Positions 1 through 5,774 of a stretch of DNA of 9,098 bases are shown piece after piece; the first letter of the stretch is position 1, and every line of letters begins with the position of its first letter. Location of the stretch: NCBI RefSeq assembly GCF_900538805.1, contig NZ_UPZP01000089.1, positions 1-9,098 of the forward strand. The letters are read 5' to 3'. Position numbers and translations under genes: made by a program. The stretch comes from an uncultured Dialister sp. GTDB taxonomy: Bacteria; Bacillota; Negativicutes; Veillonellales; Dialisteraceae. The notes under the pieces were generated by a model that worked only from the letters and a program-made list of their open reading frames with translations, searched no databases and was not told where the DNA came from.

Positions 1-75
1 AAGTGCAATAATGGCGACCACCAGAGCAGCAAAATTAATGATGACCATAAAGGCCTGATACAATTCTTGGCTCAT
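1..75 (-). CDS. Partial small membrane protein, holin-like toxin type (N-terminus)
   Basis: Only the first 25 codons are in the window; the gene continues past its left edge. The start is an ATG at 75-73, preceded by a near-perfect ribosome site, AGGAGGTGAT at 90-81. The peptide begins MSQELYQAFMVIINFAALVV and continues AIIAL: a short polar start, then an uninterrupted hydrophobic helix from about residue 8. This pattern (short N-terminus, one membrane helix with small residues, very strong ribosome site) matches the very small putative holin-like toxins of Firmicutes, some of which are type I toxins. That family call rests on pattern only. Without the C-terminus, where these proteins usually carry a few charged residues, it could equally be another single-helix peptide. 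Confidence 0.6.
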   Translation of the reverse strand, partial: MSQELYQAFMVIINFAALVVAIIAL

Positions 76-133
76 AGTGAATCACCTCCTCTTACAGGAA
101 GTAAGAGAAAGCCATGCCAGCTGTCTTATGTAA

Positions 134-163
134 ATAATATCATGTGCATTAGAATCATAGCAA
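134..163 (-). promoter_or_regulatory. Predicted sigma-A promoter for the small membrane protein
   Basis: On the minus strand a -35-like TTGCTA (163-158) is followed after 18 bases by a -10-like TATTAT (139-134). This leaves a leader of about 50 bases before the start codon at 75. The surroundings are AT-rich compared with the rest of the window. Predicted by eye only. Confidence 0.45.
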
Positions 164-311
164 ATATTTTTCTATCTGATTTGAAACGGATATATCATTT
201 CGCTATCAAAAGCATTGAAGAGTATTTTTACTTTGCTATCCCCTAAAATGGCAATTCCCTGCGAACAGCCCAAAGCTGCCTTACTGTCTTTCCTTCTCAC
301 TCACCCAAAAT

Positions 312-327
312 TGTTTCACGTGAAACA
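312..327. other. parS: parS site (ParB/Spo0J binding site)
   Basis: The 16-bp palindrome TGTTTCACGTGAAACA is identical to the known chromosomal parS consensus. ParB (Spo0J) binds it, slides as a CTP clamp and recruits ParA and SMC for origin segregation. Most bacteria place such sites near oriC; here it lies about 3.3 kb from the predicted unwinding site. Its right half overlaps the left arm of the terminator stem that follows. I found no second exact copy in the window. Confidence 0.95.
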
Positions 328-360
328 GGCCCGGCGCAAAAAGCGCCGGGCCTGTTTTTT
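323..360 (+). terminator. Rho-independent terminator overlapping parS
   Basis: A perfect GC-rich stem (core 325-337 with 343-355, extendable to 323-337 with 343-357) closes a 5-base AAAAA loop and runs into T355-T360 on the plus strand. On the minus strand the same stem is followed only by TTTCACG, so plus-strand termination is favoured. No recognisable plus-strand gene ends here. It may end a short untranslated transcript or insulate the left-hand gene. Confidence 0.85.
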
Positions 361-725
361 GCAGTCAAAAACTCCTGATTCGTCCCATGCTGATGCGCGG
401 TAGGGCGTCAAGGTCGCCTTCTTCAGTGAATCGGCCAGGGGTAGCCGCCGAAGCGGAATGTCTGTGTCGTCAAAGAAGAAAAAGCACGCTATATTGCCAC
501 CAAGAGTTCTAACAGGTCTTTCATCAGGAGTTTTTTTGCGTTGTCGGTACCGAAGAGGGGGCTGATTCATGAGAAGTTCTTTCCTTTTCCCCTGTCCCTT
601 ATAAGGAATGGGCCTGGCAGGAGGAAAGGGATGTCCCTTCGGAGCTCCATCAGTTCTCTCTGATAACATAGTCCTTTTTGGGGAATGAGTATCTCAGGAA
701 TAAAAAAGGTGGCAGCTTCGCCGCA
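361..725. other. Gene-free stretch without recognised content
   Basis: No convincing gene, RNA or site was found. Two minus-strand open frames (669-316 and 830-567) cross it but lack a well-spaced ribosome site, and their products look like translated non-coding DNA. A 35-codon stop-to-stop frame at the left end on the minus strand reads plausibly (it ends ...ALPRISMGRIRSF) but has no usable start. It could be decayed coding sequence. Confidence 0.4.
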
Positions 726-976
726 GGGGCTGCCGCTGACGCGGCAGGGTTGTGTAGAAGGGTTGTATAGGAAGGTTCTTAGGTTTGACGGCCCTTGGGG
801 CCGAATGTTGTGGTGGCGGCTCCGCCGCATTATAAAATGGCACCCGAAAGGGCGCCATCATACGCCTGAACCCTCGTGCTTTTAGGAATACAATTTTCCT
901 GCCACCATGGTATCCGCCCTCTGGGCGAAGCGAACACAACCTTTTTTGTACAACCTGCCGCGTCAGCGGCGCCCCC
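726..976. repeat. Inverted repeat pair bounding a ~250-bp hairpin-rich element
   Basis: Bases 726-753 and the reverse complement of 948-976 share GCCGCTGACGCGGCAGG almost intact, with flanking GGGG and TTGT. Weaker similarity runs inward to about 770 and 932. Inside are small hairpins: CTGCCGC-TGAC-GCGGCAG (730-747), GGCCC-TTG-GGGCC (790-802), GCGGC-TCC-GCCGC (816-828), a stem at 839-856, CGCCC-TCT-GGGCG (915-927), and GCCGC-GTCA-GCGGC (957-970). No transposase is present. It could be a MITE-like element or a chance pairing of two members of a dispersed hairpin family. Confidence 0.55.
771..838 (+). repeat. Intergenic cassette repeat, copy 1 (conserved linkers, variable hairpins)
   Basis: The linker GAAGGTTCTTAGGTTTGAC (771-789) recurs inverted at 6292-6310, with 21 of 22 bases matching over the longer span. 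The linker GTTGTGGTGGCG (807-818) recurs inverted at 6261-6272. Between the linkers each copy has a hairpin of different sequence: GGCCC-TTG-GGGCC here, CAGCGCC-ACA-GGCGCTG in the other copy (plus strand). A third linker, CATTATAAAA (828-837), also occurs at 6347 and 8434. Confidence 0.7.
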
Positions 977-1000
977 TCTTACGTTCAGCAATACAGCCCA

Positions 1001-1040
1001 TCTGATGTCTGCAGTCTGAACGTCTGTCAGTCTGATGTCT
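1001..1040 (+). repeat. Degenerate TCTG-anchored 7-8 bp tandem repeat
   Basis: TCTG recurs at 7- or 8-base spacing in five units (TCTGATG, TCTGCAG, TCTGAACG, TCTGTCAG, TCTGATG), then TCT. The outer TCTGATGTCT is present twice (1001-1010 and 1031-1040). It lies between recF and the inverted-repeat element. No function is apparent. Confidence 0.6.
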
Positions 1041-1092
1041 TCCCGCCGACACCGAATGACTGGTGGACAGCGGGAAGGAGCGGGCATCAGGC

Positions 1093-1127
1093 AGCGGAAA
1101 ACGGTAAGCGGACAGCGGATAGCGGTC
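1093..1127 (+). repeat. Heptamer repeat (AGCGGNN x5) at the recF 3' end
   Basis: Five consecutive 7-base units read AGCGGAA, AACGGTA, AGCGGAC, AGCGGAT and AGCGGTC. The array abuts the recF stop codon (1130-1128). An inverted counterpart of five units (NCCGCTN type) lies at 6011-6045, so the two bracket the recF-to-dnaA block in opposite orientation. Just upstream, GCGGGAA (1070) and CAGGCAGCGG (1088-1097) match the arms of the 6108-6247 element. Confidence 0.7.
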
Positions 1128-2195
1128 TCACTCTCCCAGTTCCACCACTTTTCCTTCTCCTTCAAACATTTTCTCCGTGCCGGTGACCAGGGTCTGGATG
1201 TCCTGTTCCATGAGGAAGGAAAGGAGGGCGGCCCGGCGGCTTCTGTCCAGTTCACTTCCGATGTCGTCCAGGAGGAGCACCGGGTATTCGCCGGTTTCTT
1301 TTCTGATGAATTCCATTTCTGCCAGTTTCATGGAAAGGATGGCGGTACGCTGCTGGCCCTGGGAGCCGTAGGCGGCGATATCCAATCCGTTCAGGAGGAA
1401 ACGAAGGTCGTCCCGGTGGGGACCGATGGAGGTGTGGCAGAAGCGGGCGTCTTCTTCCCGTCTTTGGGAGAGCTGCTCTAAGAACCATTCCATGTCATAC
1501 CGGGGACTTTCGCTACCCTGCTGGACGTAGCGGATGGCAAGGCTTTCTTTGTTTCCGGTGAGCCTTTCTTCCATGGCAGGAACGGTCCGATTCATCTGGT
1601 CTATGGTTTCCAGTCTTTTTTTCACCAGGTAGGCGGCGGAGGCGGCAATCTGCATGTCCCATATGTCCAGGTCCGGTTTTTTCCCGGTGGCCTGGGCGTT
1701 TTTGAGGGCGCCGTTCCGCTGCTGCACGGCCCTGGTGCAGCGGAGAAATTCTTCGTAGTACCGGGGAGAGACCTGGGAAATTTCCATGTCCAGGAAGCGG
1801 CGGCGCAGCTGGGGAGCGCCTTTGATGAGCTGCAGTTCGTCGGGGGTGAAGAGGACGGTGCGGAAGAGGCCCATAAGTTCCTTTTTCCGGATGGCCGTGT
1901 CGTTCAGGAAAATCTTTTTCCCCTGGTTTCTGGTGAGCTTGATTTTGATGGTCTGCACCGTTTTTCCTGCTTCAAAGTCCACCAGAATAGTGCCTTCGTC
2001 CTCTCCCAGCCGGATGATTTCCCCGTCGCTTCCGGTGCGGAAGGATTTCCCGGTGGACGCATAGGACAGGGCTTCTATGAGGTTTGTCTTGCCGCTGCCG
2101 TTGGGGCCGGTGAAAAGGGTGAGTGACGGCGACGGTTCCACGGTCCTGTCTTCAAAGCTTCTCACCTGGATGCAGCGGAGGGATATACATTTCAT
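1128..2195 (-). CDS. recF: DNA replication and repair protein RecF
   Basis: 355 residues, close to the usual 360-370. RecF is an SMC/ABC-like ATPase that acts with RecO and RecR to load RecA on gapped single-stranded DNA at stalled forks. Visible motifs are Walker A GPNGSGKT (30-37), the RecF-typical GPHRDDL (258-264), the ABC signature region YGSQGQQRT (276-284), Walker B PVLLLDD (305-311) and the D-loop SELD (314-317). The ATG start at 2195 lies two bases after the stop of the S4 gene. Its ribosome site is weak (GGGGCC), which suggests translational coupling. It is the last gene of the dnaA-side cluster: no gyrB follows, unlike in many Firmicutes. I see no clear terminator directly after it. 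Confidence 0.97.
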   Translation of the reverse strand: MKCISLRCIQVRSFEDRTVEPSPSLTLFTGPNGSGKTNLIEALSYASTGKSFRTGSDGEIIRLGEDEGTILVDFEAGKTVQTIKIKLTRNQGKKIFLNDTAIRKKELMGLFRTVLFTPDELQLIKGAPQLRRRFLDMEISQVSPRYYEEFLRCTRAVQQRNGALKNAQATGKKPDLDIWDMQIAASAAYLVKKRLETIDQMNRTVPAMEERLTGNKESLAIRYVQQGSESPRYDMEWFLEQLSQRREEDARFCHTSIGPHRDDLRFLLNGLDIAAYGSQGQQRTAILSMKLAEMEFIRKETGEYPVLLLDDIGSELDRSRRAALLSFLMEQDIQTLVTGTEKMFEGEGKVVELGE

Positions 2196-2197
2196 GG

Positions 2198-2410
2198 CTA
2201 GGCCCCGGTCATATGGAATTCTTCGCCGTCAATGGAGAGAATGTCTCCTTTTCTGATTTTCTTTCGTTTTTCATGGACTTCATTTCCATTGAGGGTGATA
2301 TCGTGGCCTTCCAGGAAGGCAGCCGTTTCACCGCCGGAAGAAATGTAGTCCAGCTTTTTCAGAAACTGGTCCAGCTGGATGTAGTCTCCGTAAATCGGGA
2401 TTTCTTTCAT
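2198..2410 (-). CDS. yaaA: S4-domain RNA-binding protein, YaaA type
   Basis: 70 residues, almost entirely one S4 RNA-binding fold (about residues 11-60: IQLDQFLKKLDYISSGGETA, then the typical turn ITLNGNEVHEKRKKIRKGD with a basic patch). Small S4 proteins of this kind sit between dnaN and recF throughout the Firmicutes. The Bacillus homologue is linked to ribosome assembly, but the exact role is not settled by sequence. The start ATG (2410-2408) shares one base with the dnaN stop (TAATG), so the two genes are translationally coupled. A ribosome site (GGAAGG) lies inside the dnaN end. The stop TAG is two bases before the recF start. Confidence 0.93.
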   Translation of the reverse strand: MKEIPIYGDYIQLDQFLKKLDYISSGGETAAFLEGHDITLNGNEVHEKRKKIRKGDILSIDGEEFHMTGA

Positions 2411-3528
2411 TAATATTTCCTTCCTCTCATGGGGGTGAGCATGTAGTTGTAGCTCTTGTCTTCTTCCTGTTCAATGACGATAGGGCCTGCTTTCTGCAGG
2501 TTCAGGATGATGGTGTCCCCTTTGGAATGCTTCAGGATGTCTTCGATGTAGTTGCAGTTGAAGGTGAGGCTGATGTTTTCCCCTTCCAGTTTCAGCGGAA
2601 TGGAGGTGTCCGCCTTGCCGATGTCCGGATCTTCTTCGAAGATCTCCAGGGTGTCGCCGTTGAAATGGAAGTTGATGGTCTGGTAGCTCATGTCCCTGGA
2701 AATGGGGCTGACGAAACGGACCGCTTCTTCAAAGTCCTTCAGGTTCACCTCCGCCCGGGCGTCGAAATGGGTGGGGATGATGCGGTGGTAGTCCGGGTAT
2801 TCGCCGTTCACCAGGCTGGCAATGAAGTAGGTGCTGCCGAAGGTGAAGGCCACGTGGTTTTTGGACCAGGAAATTTCCACCTGCGCCTTGTCATCGTCCA
2901 GCGGAAGGATGCGGCTTACGTCGGACAGGATGCCTGCGGGAACGATGAAACGGCCTTCCGCTGCGGCCTCTTCGTCAAGGGTGATTTCCTTGGCAGCCAG
3001 ACGGTGGGTATTGGTGCCTACCATGGTGAAGGTGTTCTTTGTAACTTCAAAAAGGATGCCGGAAAAAATGGGCTTCTGTTTATCGTTGGCAGCAGCAAAG
3101 GAAACGAGGGATACCATTTCAGCAAAGTCCCTGCATTTCACCAGGCAGTGGTTCTGGTGGTCCATTTCCTGGACATCCGGAAATTCCACCTGGTCCCTGG
3201 TTGGGAATTTGGATACATAGGATCCGCTCTTAAAGGAAACCAGGTTTTCATGGTCCGCCTTTTCCATAATAATGTCTCCTGCCGGCATCATACGGATGGT
3301 GCTCTGCAGCTGAGGTGCTGCAATCACGGTGACACCGTCCTCTTCTATGTTGGCAGGACAGGATGTTTTGATACCGATGGTGTAATCATTGGCCTGGATG
3401 AGAATGTTCCCTCCGGCAGCAGAGATGAAAAATCCATTGTTTGTGTTGGATGTGACTTTTGTCTGGGCAGCCCGCTGGACACGGTCCAGTGCGCTGGAAA
3501 GGTCTGATTTGTTGAAGATGACTTTCAT
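2410..3528 (-). CDS. dnaN: DNA polymerase III beta subunit (sliding clamp)
   Basis: 372 residues, the normal length for three clamp domains of about 120-125 residues each. Two copies form a ring that tethers the replicase and other partners to DNA. Family landmarks are AAANDKQKPIFSGILFE (145-161), TNTHRLA (172-178), NGEYPDYHRIIP (241-252), FNCNYIEDIL (323-332), and the C-terminal YMLTPMR (362-368) beside the partner-binding pocket, where many clamps have MPVR or MPMR. The tail GRKY extends four residues past that motif. The ATG at 3528 follows AAGGAG at 3539-3534 with a 5-base gap. The upstream 645 bases hold the origin elements, and the gene overlaps the S4 gene by one base, so dnaN, yaaA and recF probably share a transcript. 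Confidence 0.98.
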   Translation of the reverse strand: MKVIFNKSDLSSALDRVQRAAQTKVTSNTNNGFFISAAGGNILIQANDYTIGIKTSCPANIEEDGVTVIAAPQLQSTIRMMPAGDIIMEKADHENLVSFKSGSYVSKFPTRDQVEFPDVQEMDHQNHCLVKCRDFAEMVSLVSFAAANDKQKPIFSGILFEVTKNTFTMVGTNTHRLAAKEITLDEEAAAEGRFIVPAGILSDVSRILPLDDDKAQVEISWSKNHVAFTFGSTYFIASLVNGEYPDYHRIIPTHFDARAEVNLKDFEEAVRFVSPISRDMSYQTINFHFNGDTLEIFEEDPDIGKADTSIPLKLEGENISLTFNCNYIEDILKHSKGDTIILNLQKAGPIVIEQEEDKSYNYMLTPMRGRKY

Positions 3529-3540
3529 GACAGCTCCTTA

Positions 3541-3605
3541 TAAAGACGACGGGGATATTAAAAGATAGTAGTAGTCGTAGTAGTACGCTGTGAAAAAGTG
3601 AATAA
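3541..3605 (-). other. oriC: Predicted origin unwinding site: DnaA boxes, GC step, DnaA-trios
   Basis: Read on the minus strand (dnaA to dnaN direction): boxes TTATTCACT (3605-3597) and TTTTTCACA (3597-3589), a GC step (3588-3587), then a run of trinucleotides TAC TAC TAC GAC TAC TAC TAT (3586-3566 by register), then AT-rich DNA. On the plus strand this reads as TAG repeated with one TCG, that is 3'-GAT-5' trios. Box pair, GC step and trios in this order are the basal unwinding element described for Bacillus subtilis, where DnaA filaments spread from boxes onto one strand. The position just upstream of dnaN also matches. Strand opening itself is inferred. Confidence 0.8.
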
Positions 3606-3653
3606 CTTTGTGAAAATCCCGATTTTTCCGAATGTCACGGTTTGTCAGAAGGA

Positions 3654-3762
3654 AGTGAATAACTTTTTTTACTATTCACAGATTTCACAGCTTTTTCGGA
3701 AATCCGCTTTATTCACAGTCTGGAAACAGGAATTTCCACCCTCCCCTTCCGTTTTATTCACA
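3654..3762. other. oriC: DnaA-box cluster in the dnaA-dnaN gap
   Basis: Nine-base boxes fit TTATTCACA rather than the textbook TTATCCACA: exact copies at 3709-3717 and 3754-3762 (plus), CTATTCACA at 3672-3680 (plus), and TTATTCACT at 3662-3654 (minus). Together with the boxes beside the trios this makes at least six sites in about 170 bases. No exact TTATCCACA was seen in the window. Confidence 0.8.
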
Positions 3763-3792
3763 GTCGTTTGAGCTTGGGGAGGTGGTACAAAT

Positions 3793-4166
3793 GTGGCAAG
3801 CCGGACAGGAAACATTTTATATAAAGTTTCCTGTCGGTATGAAACGCAATGGTTTCAAGCCGGATAGGAAACTTTTCGCATATAGTTTCCTGTCGGTAAG
3901 AAACGCAATGGTATCAGGCACAATAGGAAACCCTTCGCAAACAGTTTCCTGTCGGTAAGAAACACATTGGTTTCAAGCCGAATAGGAAACTTTTCGCATA
4001 TAGTTTCCTGTCGGTAAGAAACACAGGGTTTCAAGCCGAATAGGAAACTTTTCGCATATAGTTTCCTGTCGGTAAGAAACACAGTAGTTTCAAGACGGAT
4101 AGGAAACTTTTCGCAAACAGTTTCCTGTCGGTAAGAAACACAGTGGTTTCAAGCCGAATAGGAAAC
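3793..4166. repeat. 59-bp tandem array of hairpin units inside the origin region
   Basis: Six copies of a 20-base arm, GTTTCCTGTCGGTAAGAAAC, start at 3826, 3885, 3944, 4003, 4061 and 4120 (spacings 59, 59, 59, 58, 59). Seven copies of an inverted partner arm of 21 bases (starting GTTTCAAGCCG, ending ATAGGAAAC) start at 3793, 3852, 3911, 3970, 4028, 4087 and 4146. Within a unit the two arms pair with about two mismatches and one bulge, leaving a 12-base loop such as TTTTCGCATATA; a 6-base linker joins units. The outermost left arm is most degenerate, and the right-most arm runs into the dnaA stop codon. Spacers are repeated too, so it is not CRISPR. No gene is convincing here. Confidence 0.92.
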
Positions 4167-4173
4167 CCTTTTC

Positions 4174-5754
4174 TCACCGCTTCCGGAGCAGTTTCCGGAT
4201 GGCTTCCACGGCAGCCCTTGTCTGGGGGTCTTTGGCCATATCGTTTTCCACCCTTTCGCAGGCGTAGAGGACGGTGGAATGGTCCTTCCGTTTGAAGCAG
4301 TCCCGAAGGGTGGGATAGGATTCGTGAAGTTCGTTGCGGCAGAGGTACATGGCAATCTGCCGGGGGATGACGATTTTCTTGGGGCGCCCGTTTCCCAGCA
4401 GTTTTTCCTTCTTCACGCCGTAGTATTTGCACACCGTGTCGATGATGAAATCTACGGTGAGCTCCTGGCCGCTTTCGATGGGAATCTGGTCTTTCAGCGC
4501 TTCCCGGGCAAAGGCAAGGGTAATGGGTTCCCTTTTAATGTGGGAGAAGGTGACCAGTTTGTTGAAGGCCCCTTCCAGTTCACGGACATTGGTATTAATG
4601 TGGCTGGCAATGTAGTCCACCACGTCCTTGGGCAGGGTGATGCCCATTTTTTCCGCCCGTTTCTGCAGGATGATGCAGCAGATTTCATAGTCCGGCGGTG
4701 AAATGGGAGCCACCAGGCCGCTGGAGAAGCGGCTCTGCAGGCGGTCTTCCAGCTTGTCAATGTCCGACGGCGTGCGGTCGCTGGTCATGATGATGTATTT
4801 CTTCTTGTCGAAGAGCTCGTTGAAGGTGTTGAAGATTTCCATCTTCGTGGAATCCTTGGAGCCGAAGAACTGCACATCGTCGATGAGAAGGAAATCCAGG
4901 TTCCGGTACTTCGCCCGGAACTTGGGCATGGTGTGGTTCTGGATGGCATCGATGAGCTCGTTGGTGAAGGTTTCGCTGGAAACGAAAAGCACCTTCAGGC
5001 TTGGCTTATATGTATGTATATAGTTACAGATGGCGTGAAGCAGATGGGTTTTTCCCAGTCCCGAGGGGCCGTAGATGAAAAGAGGATTCATCTTCTGGTC
5101 CGCCTGGTTCGGATTCGTGGCGGTCTGGGCCACGGCATAGGCGGCCTGGTAAGCGATTTCATTGCAGTTGCCGTGGACGAAGGTTTCAAAGGTGTACTCT
5201 TCATTCACCGGGTTGGGCTGGAAATTTTTCTTCGTTTCCGGCATATTTCCAACGGCATCAAAGAGGGAAGGCTCATGGAGCTCTTCATAGTTCCGGATGT
5301 CCGGCAGAGTCACCTGGTCCGCGGTCTTCGGCTTCAAATTGGTAAAATCAGGCGGTGCCACTTCTTCAGGGAAGGGGTCGGTGGGCGGGGCCTCCGGAAT
5401 AGGCGCCGGCATGGGAGGGGTCGCGGGATTTTCCTCCTCCGGAAAAGGAGCCGCCGGGGCGGGAGACGGAGAAGGCGCCGGCTGGGGCTGGGGCGCTGCG
5501 GGAGCGGTGGACTCATCGGGCAGGGCCACTTCCACCTTCATCGGTTTCCCCGCAATCCGGCTCACAATCTGCTCCAGCTTTCCCTTGTACACCCCGTTGA
5601 TCCACCGTACCAGATAAGGTTTATCCGGGGTAATGACCAGGGTGGTATCATTCATGGATGTGGGAAATACATTGTATGAGAACATCTGGTAGTACTGGCT
5701 GTCATTCTTGCTGATGTAGTCCAGCACCTGTTCCCAAAGCAGGAAAAAATCCAT
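4174..5754 (-). CDS. dnaA: Chromosomal replication initiator protein DnaA
   Basis: 526 residues, longer than the usual ~450. DnaA binds origin boxes, forms an ATP-dependent filament and opens DNA. Domain I (about 1-75) begins MDFFLLWEQVLDYISK. Domain II is expanded and rich in Pro, Ala and Glu (about 80-135, with a further linker to about 185). The AAA+ domain has Walker A GPSGLGKT (229-236), Walker B LLIDDVQF (289-296), sensor 1 IIMTSDR (321-327), an RLQSRFSSGL arginine-finger region (338-347) and sensor 2 NVRELEGAF (389-397). Domain IV has PRQIAMYLCR (464-473) and FKRKDHSTV (487-495), where most DnaA proteins have FGGRDHTTV. The start ATG at 5754 has AAAGGAG (5766-5760) five bases upstream. 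Box clusters on both sides suggest autoregulation and a bipartite origin. Confidence 0.98.
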   Translation of the reverse strand: MDFFLLWEQVLDYISKNDSQYYQMFSYNVFPTSMNDTTLVITPDKPYLVRWINGVYKGKLEQIVSRIAGKPMKVEVALPDESTAPAAPQPQPAPSPSPAPAAPFPEEENPATPPMPAPIPEAPPTDPFPEEVAPPDFTNLKPKTADQVTLPDIRNYEELHEPSLFDAVGNMPETKKNFQPNPVNEEYTFETFVHGNCNEIAYQAAYAVAQTATNPNQADQKMNPLFIYGPSGLGKTHLLHAICNYIHTYKPSLKVLFVSSETFTNELIDAIQNHTMPKFRAKYRNLDFLLIDDVQFFGSKDSTKMEIFNTFNELFDKKKYIIMTSDRTPSDIDKLEDRLQSRFSSGLVAPISPPDYEICCIILQKRAEKMGITLPKDVVDYIASHINTNVRELEGAFNKLVTFSHIKREPITLAFAREALKDQIPIESGQELTVDFIIDTVCKYYGVKKEKLLGNGRPKKIVIPRQIAMYLCRNELHESYPTLRDCFKRKDHSTVLYACERVENDMAKDPQTRAAVEAIRKLLRKR

Positions 5755-5774
5755 AATATCTCCTTTGAATCATA

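Noticed and set aside
316..830. Minus-strand open frames of 117 and 87 codons
   Set aside because: No suitable ribosome site; they cross parS, the terminator or hairpin repeats, and the products have no family-like features.
685..1481. Open frames over the left repeats and the recF end (66, 81, 141 and 148 codons)
   Set aside because: They translate hairpin repeats or lie out of frame with recF.
2527..3507. 326-codon plus-strand open frame opposite dnaN
   Set aside because: Shadow of dnaN caused by GC-rich third positions; the dnaN product is unmistakable.
3793..4166. CRISPR array
   Set aside because: The sequences between repeats are themselves repeated (loop and linker), there are no unique spacers and no cas genes.
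3793..4166. Cluster of degenerate parS sites, since the arms begin GTTTC and end GAAAC
   Set aside because: The parS halves are separated by 4 bases, these ends by 10-11. ParB recognition depends on tight spacing, so the likeness is probably superficial.
3855..4432. Minus-strand open frames over the array (75 and 133 codons)
   Set aside because: They are translations of the 59-bp repeat, the longer one out of frame into dnaA; no ribosome site, and the repeat period is not a multiple of three.
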